From positions 670,566 through 734,565 of the forward strand of contig NZ_KE383816.1 in NCBI RefSeq assembly GCF_000422305.1: a DNA stretch of 64,000 nucleotides, given 5' to 3'. Below, one piece after another: positions 19,397-28,760 of the stretch. The notes under the pieces were generated by a model. It was not told the origin of the DNA and made no database searches. It saw only the letters and a list, made by a program, of their open reading frames with translations. The number at the start of each line of letters is the position of its first letter. Position 1 is the stretch's first letter. The position numbers and the translations under genes were made by a program. The DNA comes from Luteimonas mephitis DSM 12574. GTDB taxonomy: Bacteria; Pseudomonadota; Gammaproteobacteria; Xanthomonadales; Xanthomonadaceae.

Positions 19397-21778
19397 ATGC
19401 GCCGTCTACTGCCCTGCCTTGCCCTGCTCCCGTTCACCGCCGCATTCGCCGGCAACGTCCACGCGCAATCGCCGCAGCCGCTAACGCTGGCGCAGGTCAT
19501 GGCCGATCCCGACTGGATTGGCGCCGGCGTCGAGAACGCATGGTGGTCGTGGGACGGCAAGCACGCCTACTACACGCTCAAGCGCGACGGCGGCAACATC
19601 CGCGACACCTTTTCGCAGGCCGTGGATGCGGGCGCGGCGACGCGCCTGGACGGTGCCGCGCTGGCCGGCATCGACGGCGCGCGACAGGTGCTCGATCCGC
19701 AGCGCGCGCGCATGGCGTTCGTGCGCAACGGCGACATCTTCGTGCGTGACCTGTCGACCGGCGCGCTGCAGCAGCTCACCCGCACCGACGCGGCCGAATC
19801 GCGCCCGCAGTGGAGCAGCGAAGGCGCGCTGGTGTGGCGCGCCGGCAACGACTGGTTCCGCTGGACCGCTGCCGGCGGCGCCGCGCAGGCCTCGCTGCTC
19901 AAGGCCGAGGACAGTCCCGACAAGAAGCCGAAGGCCGACGACCTGCGCGACCGCCAGTTCGACATGCTGCGCACGCTGCGCGACGACCGCGCGCGCCGCG
20001 ACGCGGTGCGCGAGCAGGACGAGCAGTGGCGCCGCGCCGATCCCACGCGCGCACCGGCGCCGGCCTACCTGGGCAAGGACGTCGAGATCGTCGACAGCGC
20101 GCTCTCGCCCGACGGCCGCTGGCTCGTCGCGGTGACGCAGGCCAAGGACGCCGACGGCGGCCAGGCCGGCAAGATGCCGAAGTACGTCACCGACTCGGGC
20201 TACGAGGAGTTCGAGGAAGTGCGCACCCGCGTCGGCCACGACGCGCCGCTGCCACAGAAGGTGTGGCTGGTCGACGTCGCCAACGCCGGCGTGCGCGAGC
20301 TGAAGTACGACACGCTGCCCGGCATCGCCGACGATCCGCTCGCGGCGCTGCGCAAGGCCGCCGGCAAGGACGCGCTGAAAGGCAACCGCGACGTGCGCAT
20401 CGAAACCGACGGCGACGGCAGCGGGCCGGCGATCCACTGGAGCAGCGATGGCCGCAACGTCGCGCTGCTGGTGCGCGCGGTCGACAACAAGGACCGCTGG
20501 ATCGCCACCGTCGACCTGGCGAGCGCGGAGCTGCAGTCGCGCCACCGCCTGCATGACGACGCCTGGATCAACTGGAACTACAACGACTTCGGCTGGATGC
20601 CCGACAACCGCACGCTGTGGCTGCTGTCGGAGCAGAGCGGCTACTCGCACCTGTACCTGGCCGGCGACGGCGGCAAGGCGAGCGCGCTGACGTCGGGCAA
20701 GTGGGAAGTCTCGCAGCCGGCGCTGTCGCCGGACGGGCGCACGTTCTACTTCACCTGCAACCGCAACTGGCCGGGCGACTACGAGGTCTGCGCGGTGCCG
20801 GCAACGGGCGGCGAGGTACGCGAGGTCACTGCGCTCGACGGCGTCGAAGGTTTCCAGCTCTCGCCGCGCGGCGACCGCCTGCTGGTCGCGCATTCGACCA
20901 GCTACGTGCCGATCCAGCTCGCCGTTGCCAACGCCGACGGCAGCGGCCTGCGCGAACTCACCGACACCCGCAAGCCCGGGTTCAAGGCGATCGACTGGAT
21001 CGAGCCCGAGTACGTGCAGGTGCCGTCGAAGCACGGCGCCGGCACCATCTGGGGCAAGTACTACGGGCCGAAGCAGCTCGAGCCCGGCCGCGAGTACCCG
21101 GTCGTGATGTTCGTGCACGGCGCCGGCTACCTGCAGAACGTCAGTGCGCGCTACCCGAACTACTTCCGCGAGCAGATGTTCCACAACCTGCTGGTGCAGC
21201 AGGGCTATCTCGTGCTCGACCTCGACTACCGCGCCAGCGAAGGCTACGGCCGCGGCTGGCGCACCGCGATCTACCGCAACATGGGCACGCCGGAACTGGA
21301 GGACTACCTCGACGGCCTCGACTGGATCGTCGCCAACAGGCAGGGCGACCGCGACCGCGCCGGCATCTACGGCGGCAGCTACGGCGGCTTCATGGCGTTC
21401 ATGGCGCTGTTCAAGCAGCCCGGCGTGTTCAAGGCCGGCGCCGCGCTGCGCCCGGTCAGCGACTGGTCGCAGTACAACCACGAGTACACATCCAACATCC
21501 TCAACACGCCCGACATCGACCCCGAGGCCTACAAGCGCTCGTCGCCGATCGGGTACGCCGACGGCCTGCAGGACAGCCTGCTGATCGCGCACGGCATGAT
21601 CGACGACAACGTGTTCTTCAAGGACTCGGTGATGATGACGCAGCGGCTGATCGAACTGCGCAAGGACAAGTGGGAAATCGCACCGTACCCGATGGAGCGC
21701 CACGGCTTCGTCCACCCGGACGCTTGGTATGACGAGTACCGGCGTATCCACGAGCTGTTCGAGCACACCCTGAAGTAG
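19397..21778 (+). CDS. Exported S9-family (prolyl oligopeptidase-like) serine peptidase
   Basis: This 793-residue protein has a signal peptide (MRRLLPCLALLPFTAAFAGNVHA) and so acts in the periplasm or outside the cell. The N-terminal two thirds form the beta-propeller region of the S9 family (WD40-like segments such as PQWSSEGALVWR and QPALSPDGRTFYF). The C-terminal alpha/beta-hydrolase domain carries the nucleophile Ser in GGSYGGFMAF, the Asp in HGMIDDNV and the His in ERHGF. Members cleave proline-containing or other short peptides; the specificity here is unknown. The start at 19397 puts the signal peptide at the very N-terminus; an in-frame ATG at 19337 is less likely. Confidence 0.88.
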   Translation: MRRLLPCLALLPFTAAFAGNVHAQSPQPLTLAQVMADPDWIGAGVENAWWSWDGKHAYYTLKRDGGNIRDTFSQAVDAGAATRLDGAALAGIDGARQVLDPQRARMAFVRNGDIFVRDLSTGALQQLTRTDAAESRPQWSSEGALVWRAGNDWFRWTAAGGAAQASLLKAEDSPDKKPKADDLRDRQFDMLRTLRDDRARRDAVREQDEQWRRADPTRAPAPAYLGKDVEIVDSALSPDGRWLVAVTQAKDADGGQAGKMPKYVTDSGYEEFEEVRTRVGHDAPLPQKVWLVDVANAGVRELKYDTLPGIADDPLAALRKAAGKDALKGNRDVRIETDGDGSGPAIHWSSDGRNVALLVRAVDNKDRWIATVDLASAELQSRHRLHDDAWINWNYNDFGWMPDNRTLWLLSEQSGYSHLYLAGDGGKASALTSGKWEVSQPALSPDGRTFYFTCNRNWPGDYEVCAVPATGGEVREVTALDGVEGFQLSPRGDRLLVAHSTSYVPIQLAVANADGSGLRELTDTRKPGFKAIDWIEPEYVQVPSKHGAGTIWGKYYGPKQLEPGREYPVVMFVHGAGYLQNVSARYPNYFREQMFHNLLVQQGYLVLDLDYRASEGYGRGWRTAIYRNMGTPELEDYLDGLDWIVANRQGDRDRAGIYGGSYGGFMAFMALFKQPGVFKAGAALRPVSDWSQYNHEYTSNILNTPDIDPEAYKRSSPIGYADGLQDSLLIAHGMIDDNVFFKDSVMMTQRLIELRKDKWEIAPYPMERHGFVHPDAWYDEYRRIHELFEHTLK

Positions 21779-21790
21779 GGCGATGCGACC

Positions 21791-21899
21791 GCAGGATGGG
21801 TGGAACCGACGGCGAAACCCATCGTTCCCGGGGCGCACCGGTGACGGGTTCGCAGCGTTCGACCGGTGACGGGTTTCGCTGCGCTCCACCCATCCTACG
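21791..21899. repeat. Palindromic repeat cluster (GGATGGGTGGA family)
   Basis: GGATGGGTGGAACC near 21794 faces its reverse complement GCTCCACCCATCC near 21896, with GCGAAACCCATC-like and GGGTTTCGC-like arms between them and an internal direct repeat (ACCGGTGACGGGTT, twice between about 21837 and 21875). This is a common REP type in gammaproteobacteria. It lies in the convergent gap after the S9 peptidase gene. Confidence 0.75.
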
Positions 21900-21940
21900 G
21901 CGACGGCGAAGCCGTGGGACAGCTCACCCGCGTCCGCAGC

Positions 21941-22492
21941 TCAATCCACGAAGCTGATGCCGGCCACCCGATAGACGGGCGCCGGCCGATCCGCGATGTC
22001 TACGGAAACCTCGGCACCTTCCACCTTCTCGAGCTCGACAAGCGTGGTCCGCTCCGCCGTGTTGTCGCCGATGGCTTCAATGGAAAGCGTCATCCGCCCG
22101 TCTTGCGCGCTTGCATCGTCGATCGTGCGGAAGATCGCACGCAGCCGCTCGCCATCGACGAGCGGGTCGGCGAGCCGCATGCCGTCCTCGTCGCCGCCGA
22201 GCAGCGCCCGCACGGAGCGCGCATTCGGTTTCGCGGAGAAGTAGCTGACGTTCTGGCGCATGTCCACGGGATCCATCTTCGGTTGAGCGCGGAAAGCCAG
22301 CAGCGTCGAGGCCGCGACCGGCGCGGACTCGGCAAGCTGGGCGACCACCGCGTCGCTCACCTCGATGCCGTAGAACATCGGCCCGACGGGCTCACGCTCA
22401 AGTTCGCCGCCGGAGCCGCTGCACGACGCCTGGGCCTGGCCAAACGCGACCACGAGAGCCAGCACCATCGGCGCGAATCGGCGAAAGGACAT
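21941..22492 (-). CDS. Exported hypothetical protein
   Basis: This 183-residue protein has a signal peptide (MSFRRFAPMVLALVVAFGQAQA) probably cut after AQA. The next residues, SCSGSGG, do not form a good lipobox because a leucine is missing at -3. The remaining 160 residues show no domain I recognise. The start at 22492 is supported by GGGAG about 8 bp upstream. It converges on the S9 peptidase gene across a REP cluster. Function unknown. Confidence 0.7.
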   Translation of the reverse strand: MSFRRFAPMVLALVVAFGQAQASCSGSGGELEREPVGPMFYGIEVSDAVVAQLAESAPVAASTLLAFRAQPKMDPVDMRQNVSYFSAKPNARSVRALLGGDEDGMRLADPLVDGERLRAIFRTIDDASAQDGRMTLSIEAIGDNTAERTTLVELEKVEGAEVSVDIADRPAPVYRVAGISFVD

Positions 22493-23052
22493 GGCGATCT
22501 CCCGTTGCAGCTGCGTCCTCCGTCGAATCTGGCGGACCACATGTAAACGACGCGTCGATTTGCCGTTACGGCTCGCTGCCTCAACGTCCTCGCAGGCCGC
22601 ATCGTGACCCAAGAATGCGCGGCTGCCTTTGCCTTTGACCTTGATCTTGACGTCGGGGCCCCTCCATAGCGGCTGAGCCGGCGGACGAGACCCCGCAGGG
22701 GCGCCGCACAAGGATGTGCGGCGTTTTCCGCGCGGGCAGGATGCACGCTCGGAAAATCCCGCCGGCTCCGCGGACCCGGTGCAACGCACCGGGCGCGCAG
22801 GCGGGGTGTGTTTCTTTGCGCCAGGTTTCTTTGCACAAGCAAAGAAAGGTGGCTCGCGCCGTCACGGCGCGAAAGCTTTTGTCTTTGACCTCCACCGAAC
22901 AGCAGGCGAGTCAAGACCCGCCCTACGATGGCCCGCAGCGGCAAAGCGAAAAGCGCGCCGGGGGCGTGGCCCCGACCTGCGGCGCCTCCTTCCCGGCGGG
23001 CGCCTGACCCGGATCAACCGGCACCACGCTGCGCCCGCCTACAATGCGCCGC
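22493..23052. other. 560-bp gap holding a four-hairpin repeat block
   Basis: No gene is recognised. Four strong stem-loops lie in a row: 22702-22723 (9-bp arms CGCCGCACA/TGTGCGGCG, then TTTT), 22775-22793 (8-bp arms CCCGGTGC/GCACCGGG), 22826-22847 (9-bp arms TTTCTTTGC/GCAAAGAAA) and 22854-22872 (8-bp arms TCGCGCCG/CGGCGCGA). The first unit, with core CACAAGGATGTG, recurs in a partial form at about 44983-45003 upstream of argS, which suggests a dispersed element. Confidence 0.75.
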
Positions 23053-23964
23053 ATGGGAGACATCGACCGCGTCCGAGACTACCTCACCGGCCTGCAGGAC
23101 CGCATCTGCGCCGCCATAGAAACCGCCGACGGCAGCGCCCGCTTCGCCGATGACAGCTGGGCTCGTGAAGAGGGCGGCGGCGGCCGCACGCGCATCCTGC
23201 GCGAGGGCCACGTGTTCGAGCAGGCCGGAATCGGCTTCTCCGACGTCTCCGGCACGAAGCTGCCGCCCTCGGCCACCGCGGCGCGGCCGGAGCTGGCCGG
23301 CGCCTCGTGGCGCGCGGTGGGCGTGTCGCTGGTGTTCCATCCGCGCAACCCGCACGTACCGACCACCCACGCCAACGTGCGCCACTTCCGCGCGGTGCGC
23401 GATGGCGAAACGGTGGCCTGGTGGTTCGGCGGCGGCTTCGACCTCACGCCCTTCTATCCGGTCGACGCCGACGTGCTGCACTGGCACCGCACCGCGCGCG
23501 ACCTGTGCGCGCCGTTCGGCGACGACCGCTATGCCGCGCACAAGCGCTGGTGCGACGAGTACTTCTTCCTGAAGCACCGCGGCGAGACGCGCGGCGTGGG
23601 TGGGCTGTTCTTCGACGACCTGCATACGGATTTCGAACGCGACTTCGACTACCTGCGCGCGGTCGGCGACTGTTTCCTCGATGCCTACCTGCCGATCGTC
23701 GCGCGCCGCCGCGACGACGCGTACGGGGAGCAAGAGCGCGCGTTCCAGCTGTACCGGCGCGGCCGCTACGTCGAATTCAACCTGCTCTGGGATCGTGGCA
23801 CCCTGTTCGGCATCCAGTCGGGCGGGCGCAGCGAGTCGATCCTGATGAGCCTGCCGCCGCTGGTGCGCTGGGAGTACGGGTTCGCGCCGGATGCCGACAG
23901 CCCGGAAGCCCGCCTGCAGGACTATCTGCGTCCGCGGGACTGGCTGGGCGAGCTTTCCGACTGA
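23053..23964 (+). CDS. hemF: Oxygen-dependent coproporphyrinogen-III oxidase
   Basis: This 303-residue enzyme converts coproporphyrinogen III to protoporphyrinogen IX in haem synthesis, using O2. Conserved features include the GGGGRTRIL region near residues 45-53, [36 protein letters not shown]-type core (split here: [10 protein letters not shown] and [10 protein letters not shown]) and [11 protein letters not shown]. The ATG at 23053 ([13 protein letters not shown]) is preferred over the ATG three codons upstream because it matches the Xanthomonas HemF N-terminus. Haem supply suits the nearby bd-type oxidase, but the genes are not linked in an operon. Confidence 0.96.
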   Translation: MGDIDRVRDYLTGLQDRICAAIETADGSARFADDSWAREEGGGGRTRILREGHVFEQAGIGFSDVSGTKLPPSATAARPELAGASWRAVGVSLVFHPRNPHVPTTHANVRHFRAVRDGETVAWWFGGGFDLTPFYPVDADVLHWHRTARDLCAPFGDDRYAAHKRWCDEYFFLKHRGETRGVGGLFFDDLHTDFERDFDYLRAVGDCFLDAYLPIVARRRDDAYGEQERAFQLYRRGRYVEFNLLWDRGTLFGIQSGGRSESILMSLPPLVRWEYGFAPDADSPEARLQDYLRPRDWLGELSD

Positions 23965-24021
23965 TGTCGCTTCCGTGCGTTACGGCGCCCGGGAAAAAGC
24001 GGTCGCACTGCAGTCATGCGT

Positions 24022-24050
24022 AAAAGCTCGCGGCTGAAGCCTCCCCCACA
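24022..24050. repeat. Solo degenerate REP family A unit
   Basis: AGCTCGCGGCTGAAGC is followed by a diverged CTCCCCCACA in place of the usual CGCTCCTACA. It lies between the convergent hemF and DUF421 genes, and no partner copy is visible. Confidence 0.6.
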
Positions 24051-24106
24051 AGAGCTGGTCATTCGCGTGGCCCGGCAGTCGCGCTTCGACAAGCGCACGC
24101 CACCGC

Positions 24107-24583
24107 TCACGCCGACTTCGTCACCACGCTGATCTTGCCGTCCTTCTCCAGCATCGCCATGCGGATGAGGGAGATCGAGCCGCAGTCGGCATTGCGCATC
24201 GCTTCCTGCAGGTCGTCGATGCTGAGGTTGCAGCGTTCGAGCGCCTCGCCGTAGACGTGGCCGTTGCGAGCGATCACGACCGGCCTGCCCTCCACCACCC
24301 GCTCCAGCGTGCGGCTACGCGAGGTGAGCCAGCCAACGATCTTGTTCCAGGCCAGCAGCGTGACGACGAGGATGACGCCGCCGGGCAGCGACCCGTCGCC
24401 GGCGATCATCGAGCCCTGCATGGCGTCGCCCAGCAGCACCAGCACCAGCAGGTCGAACGGTGTGAACTGGCCGACGGTGCGCTTGCCCGACAGGCGCAGC
24501 AGCAACAGCAGCACGAAGTACACGACCGTGCCGCGCAGCACGATCTCCCACCACGGAATCGAAAGTTCGAGCAGGTCCGACAT
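24107..24583 (-). CDS. DUF421/YetF-family membrane protein
   Basis: This 158-residue protein has three hydrophobic helices in its first 85 residues (including IVLRGTVVYFVLLLLLRL) and a cytoplasmic domain with GRPVVIARNGHVY, the hallmark of the YetF/DUF421 family. The conserved RLSGKRTVGQ motif follows the first helix. The biochemical role of the family is unknown. The start at 24583 is supported by GGAGGGA about 7 bp upstream. It is a single gene with no evident operon partner. Confidence 0.85.
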   Translation of the reverse strand: MSDLLELSIPWWEIVLRGTVVYFVLLLLLRLSGKRTVGQFTPFDLLVLVLLGDAMQGSMIAGDGSLPGGVILVVTLLAWNKIVGWLTSRSRTLERVVEGRPVVIARNGHVYGEALERCNLSIDDLQEAMRNADCGSISLIRMAMLEKDGKISVVTKSA

Positions 24584-25087
24584 GGCATTCCCTCCGGTAG
24601 ATGCCGCAACGTACTCGCGGCGGCCGGAAGGGCGCGTCACGCCCCGGGAATTGGCATGTCGCGCCCTTCTTGCGACGAGGGAAAAGCGCGTCTGCGAACG
24701 AGTGGTGCCGGGTGCGGGCGCCCTTGGTGTGATTGTCCGCCGGCGCCGGCCTTTGGCCGGCACCCCTTCCCTGATTTCGCGCCAACGGCACTCGCACGCG
24801 GCGTGCCGACTTGCGCCGCAACCTCATCGAAGTGCAGGGACCAGAATCTCGGCAAGCCCGCGATCCGCAGCCCGGCGCGGCCGGCAGGCCCCGCGGCCAA
24901 ATCAGGGAGGAGGCGTCCGCCGCAGGCGGATGCCGGGGGACATTCGGCGGAGGCCTGTCGGCCGTACCGGGCCCCGTCAGTTCGCGACAAAGCGTGCGAT
25001 CAGTTAATTGCCTTCCCGGATCGGACGAAGACGCCGGATTCAAGCCCCAAGTGCATCAGCCGGTGCAGGCCCATCGCACGTCTTGAT
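24584..25087. other. 504-bp gap without recognisable gene
   Basis: No coding frame here resembles a known protein. Two short hairpins are visible: 24745-24761 (GCCGGCC/GGCCGGC around TTT) and 24916-24930 (TCCGCC/GGCGGA around GCA). The stretch ends at the IS30 remnant. Confidence 0.6.
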
Positions 25088-25463
25088 CTAATGCTCGAAG
25101 AACACTTCAGCCGGTGAGCGCCGCCCCAGCGTCTTGCGCGGTCGGGTGTTCATCTCCGAGGCAATGGCGTCAAGTGGGCGTTGGGAGTGCACGGAGAGGT
25201 CCGTGCCCTCGGGGAGTACTGGCGCAGCAATCCTTTGGTGTTCTCGCAGACCCCACGCAGCCACGGGCTGTGCGGATCGGCAAAGCAGATCGCCAGGCCA
25301 GTCAGTTTGCTGAGCTGGCGGTGCATTGCGGCATAGATCGCGGGTAATGGTGCTGTTGGCCACCCAGCACTCGCGCGATCTCACGGCCACTGCTGCCGCC
25401 AGCCCGCATCGCCATGATCGTGCCGCTCTCTTCGGTGCTCAAATGCGCGTACTGCTGTCCCAT
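25088..25463 (-). pseudogene. IS30-family transposase remnant, internally deleted and frameshifted
   Basis: The 5' end (ATG at 25463) encodes MGQQYAHLSTEESGTIMAM, the N-terminal helix-turn-helix region of IS30 transposases. Around 25352-25357 the frame shifts and continues as STITRDLCRN. The sequence then jumps to the C-terminal end of the transposase, where FADPHSPW-like and GTDLSVHSQRPLDAI segments appear in two different frames, ending NTRPRKTLGRRSPAEVFFEH. Nearly all of the DDE catalytic domain (over 200 residues) is missing, so the element is dead. Clear terminal inverted repeats were not identified. It lies directly downstream of an sX13-like sRNA. Confidence 0.85.
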
Positions 25464-25529
25464 CGCTAGTCTCCCGCTCCAGTGATGCACTTGAGCTTGG
25501 AGACCGCCAACCCATGAAAACGAAAACGC

Positions 25530-25566
25530 AAAAAAAGCCCCGCAGGCAGGGGGGGCCGGCGGGGCT
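25530..25566 (-). terminator. Rho-independent terminator of the sRNA
   Basis: Perfect 8-bp arms AGCCCCGC/GCGGGGCT enclose a C-rich 15-nt loop (as RNA) and are followed by seven uridines in the minus-strand transcript. It may also stop read-through from polA. Confidence 0.85.
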
Positions 25567-25660
25567 CGTGGGAACGGGACCTGGGGAGTGGCCTTCGTTC
25601 CCGGGATCACTCCAGGGGAGGGAGAGATCAGTGACAGACGTTGCATCTGTCACGGGCTAT
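25530..25660 (-). ncRNA. sX13: sX13-like small RNA downstream of polA
   Basis: On the minus strand, after the polA stop, three stem-loops occur in series. The first has perfect 8-bp arms at 25653-25646 and 25638-25631. The second pairs CCTGGAGTG with CACTCCCCAGG across about 25614-25580. The third is a Rho-independent terminator with 8-bp arms (25566-25559 and 25543-25536) and a T run of seven (25536-25530). Unpaired pyrimidine stretches CUCUCCCUCCCC (between stems 1 and 2) and CCCCCCC (terminator loop) are exposed. Location after polA, size, three stems and C-rich loops match my recollection of sX13, a virulence regulator in Xanthomonas. The 5' end is approximate; no strong promoter was assigned. 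Confidence 0.72.
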
Positions 25661-25781
25661 ATGACCACCCGCCGCATGGATAGTTCGTGAAGCACGGGGT
25701 TAAGTTTTTGTTGGATTCAGCCGGCGTTTACCCGGTTCAGGAAACCACCGCATTCATCGAATTTCCTGCGGTTTTCAGGGC

Positions 25782-28547
25782 TCAATGGGCCTCGTCCCAA
25801 TTGTTTCCGACGCCGCTGTCGACCACCAGTGGAACACGCAGTTCCGCCGCTGCCGACATCAGCCGCGGCGCCTGCGCCAGCAGGGCGTCGATGAAGTCCT
25901 CGTCTGCCTCGAAGACCAGCTCGTCGTGCACCTGCAGGATCATCTTCGCCCGCTCGGCGTGCGGCGCCAGCCAGGCGTCGATGGCCACCATCGCGCGCTT
26001 GATGATGTCGGCCGCGGTGCCCTGCATCGGCGCGTTGATCGCGGCGCGCTCGGCCCCGGCGCGCTGGCCCTGGGTGCCCTTCTGGATGTACTCGAGGTAC
26101 AGGCGGCGGCCGAACACGGTTTCGACGTAGCCGCGCTCGCGCGCTTCATTGCGGGTGCGCTCCATGAAGTCGCGAACACCCGGGTAGCGCGAGAAATAAA
26201 GCGCGATGTAGTCCTGCGCCTCGCCGCGGCCGATGCCCAGATTGCGGGCCAGGCCGAATGCACTCATGCCGTACATCAGGCCGAAGTTGATCGCCTTGGC
26301 GGCGCGGCGCTCGTTGGGAGTCACCTCGTCGAGCTTGCGGCCGAACACTTCCGCCGCGGTGGCGCGGTGGATGTCGGCGCCGGAGGCGAACGCCGACAGC
26401 AGCCCGGGATCTTCCGACAGGTGGGCCATGATCCGCAGCTCGATCTGCGAGTAGTCGCAGGCCAGCAGCTTGCGCCCGGGCGGGGCGACGAAGGCCTTGC
26501 GGATGCGGCGACCGTCGTCGCTGCGGATCGGGATGTTCTGCAGGTTCGGATCGCTGGACGCCAGTCGCCCGGTCGCGGCGCCGGCCTGGTGGTAGCTGGT
26601 GTGCACGCGGCCGGTGTCCGGATTGATCATCTCCGGCAGCTTGTCGGTGTAGGTGCTGCGCAGCTTGGCCAGGCCGCGGTAGTCGAGGATCACCCGCGGC
26701 AGCTCGTGCTGGTCGGCGATCGCCTCCAGCGCTTCCTCGTTCGTCGACGGCTGGCCCTTGGGCGTTTTCAGCACGGCGGGCAGTTTCAGTTCGTCGAACA
26801 GCAGCCCCTGCAGCTGCTTGGGCGAATCGAGGTTGAACGTGCGCCCGGCCAGCTCGGTGGCGCGCTGCTGCGCGGCCAGCATGCGCCTGGACAAATCGGC
26901 GCTCTGGCGGCGCAGTTCGTCGGCATCGACCATCACGCCGTTGGCTTCGACCCGCGCCAGCACCGGCACCAGCGGCATCTCGATGTCGCGGTACACCGAC
27001 TCCAGCGCAGGTTCAGCCGCCAGCTTCGGCGCCAGCACGCGGTGCAGGCGCATCGTCACGTCGGCGTCCTCGCCGGCGTAACGCGCGGCATCGTCGATCG
27101 CGACCTGCGAAAACAGGATCTGCTTGCTGCCCTTGCCCGCCACGTCCGCGTACTTGGTGGTGGTGTAGCCGAGGTAGCGCGTGGCCAGCGAGTCCATGTC
27201 GTGGCGGGTGCGCCCGGAATCGAGCACGAAGCTCTCGAGCAGGGTGTCGTCGGCGTAGCCGGCCACTTCCACGCCATGCCGGCGCAGCACGTGCAGGTCG
27301 TACTTGCCGTGCTGGCCGAGCTTTTTCCTGGATGCGTCCGCGAGCAGCGGCGCGAGCGCGGCCAGCACCTGCGCGCGATCGAGCTGCGCCGGCATGCCGG
27401 GATAGTCGTGCGCCAGCGGGATGTAGCAGGCGGCGCCGGGTTCGATGCAGAAACTCATGCCGACCAGATTGGCGCGCATCGCGTCGAGCGAATCGGTTTC
27501 GGTGTCGAAGGCGAACTCGTCGGCCGCGCGCAGGCGTTCGATCCAGGCATCGAGCTGCGCCTGCTCCAGCACCACGTCGTACTCGCCCGGCGCCGACAGG
27601 GCCGGATCAGGCGCCGCCTCCGGCTGCGGCGCGGTGACGAACGAGGGGCCGCGTCCCGGCTTGCCCGCCCGCGCCGAGGGCGCCGGCGCGGGCGCAGCTG
27701 CATCGCCGTCAAGCTCGCGCAGCGCCTGGTTCATGCCGTAGCGGGTGAACAGCCCACGCAGCGCTTCGGCGTCGCGTTCGCGCAGCGACAGCGTCGCCGG
27801 GCCGCCATCGAGCGCGACGTCGGTCTTGATCGTCACCAGGTCGCGGTTCAGCGGCAGGCGATCGAGCGCGCCCCGCAGGTTGTCGCCGATCTTGCCCTTG
27901 ATGCCGGGCGCGGCCGCGATCACGCCGTCGAGGCTGTCATGCTCGGCCAGCCACTTGGCCGCGGTCTTCGGCCCGCACTTGTCCACTCCGGGCACGTTGT
28001 CGATCGCATCGCCCATGAGCGCCAGCAGGTCGACGATCTGGTCGGCGCGCACGCCGAACTTGGCCATCACCGCGTCGTCCGAATCCATGCGGCTGCCGCT
28101 CATGGTGTTGACCAGCGCCACGCGCGGACGCACCAGCTGGGCGAAATCCTTGTCGCCGGTGGAGATGGTGACGTCGATCCCGGCATCGGCGCCCTGCAGT
28201 GCCAGCGTGCCGATCACGTCGTCCGCCTCCACGCCCGGCACGCGCAGGATCGGGATGCCCAGCGCCTCGACGATTTCCATCATCGGTTCGACCTGCGCGC
28301 GCAGGTCGTCGGGCATCGGCGCACGATTGGCCTTGTACTCGGGGTACATGGCGTCGCGGAAGGTCTTGCCCGGCGCATCGACCACGAAGGCGATGTACTC
28401 GGGCTGCTCCTTCAGGTGCGCGCGCAGCATGTTGACCACGCCGAACAGCGCTCCGGTCGGCTCGCCGGCCGCGTTGCTCAGGGGCGGCAGCGCGTGGAAG
28501 GCGCGGTACAGGTAGGAAGAGCCGTCGATCAGGACCAGTCGTGTCAT
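25782..28547 (-). CDS. polA: DNA polymerase I
   Basis: This 921-residue enzyme fills gaps and removes RNA primers in replication and repair. It has the N-terminal 5'-3' exonuclease domain (LIDGSSYLYRAFHALPPL), a 3'-5' exonuclease domain with an intact DTETDSLDAM motif (about residue 345), and the family A polymerase with motif A DYSQIELR, the O-helix region AKAINFGLMYG, and motif C HDELVFE. All three activities therefore look preserved. The length is normal. It is divergent from the DUF2782 lipoprotein gene and is followed by the sX13-like sRNA. Confidence 0.97.
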   Translation of the reverse strand: MTRLVLIDGSSYLYRAFHALPPLSNAAGEPTGALFGVVNMLRAHLKEQPEYIAFVVDAPGKTFRDAMYPEYKANRAPMPDDLRAQVEPMMEIVEALGIPILRVPGVEADDVIGTLALQGADAGIDVTISTGDKDFAQLVRPRVALVNTMSGSRMDSDDAVMAKFGVRADQIVDLLALMGDAIDNVPGVDKCGPKTAAKWLAEHDSLDGVIAAAPGIKGKIGDNLRGALDRLPLNRDLVTIKTDVALDGGPATLSLRERDAEALRGLFTRYGMNQALRELDGDAAAPAPAPSARAGKPGRGPSFVTAPQPEAAPDPALSAPGEYDVVLEQAQLDAWIERLRAADEFAFDTETDSLDAMRANLVGMSFCIEPGAACYIPLAHDYPGMPAQLDRAQVLAALAPLLADASRKKLGQHGKYDLHVLRRHGVEVAGYADDTLLESFVLDSGRTRHDMDSLATRYLGYTTTKYADVAGKGSKQILFSQVAIDDAARYAGEDADVTMRLHRVLAPKLAAEPALESVYRDIEMPLVPVLARVEANGVMVDADELRRQSADLSRRMLAAQQRATELAGRTFNLDSPKQLQGLLFDELKLPAVLKTPKGQPSTNEEALEAIADQHELPRVILDYRGLAKLRSTYTDKLPEMINPDTGRVHTSYHQAGAATGRLASSDPNLQNIPIRSDDGRRIRKAFVAPPGRKLLACDYSQIELRIMAHLSEDPGLLSAFASGADIHRATAAEVFGRKLDEVTPNERRAAKAINFGLMYGMSAFGLARNLGIGRGEAQDYIALYFSRYPGVRDFMERTRNEARERGYVETVFGRRLYLEYIQKGTQGQRAGAERAAINAPMQGTAADIIKRAMVAIDAWLAPHAERAKMILQVHDELVFEADEDFIDALLAQAPRLMSAAAELRVPLVVDSGVGNNWDEAH

Positions 28548-28760
28548 GCGCCGATTCTACGGCGTGCCCCGGCAGGCGTGCCTTGGCGATGCACCGGCCG
28601 GCGCGCCTTGACGGCAGGCCTGCTCCATCGAGGCCTGCGGATTCGCCAGCCTGGCATGCACGCCACTGGCACAACGCACCGGCAGTGGGCTTGATCGCGC
28701 TCATCGTGTGCCTTCCCGCCACGGTGCATACTTCCCCGCAGTCCCCCGAGGAGTCGCGCC

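Noticed and set aside
25464-25529. Terminal inverted repeat of the IS30 remnant
   Set aside because: Similar-looking strings near 25485-25500 and 25075-25088 are in direct rather than inverted orientation, so the element ends cannot be fixed.
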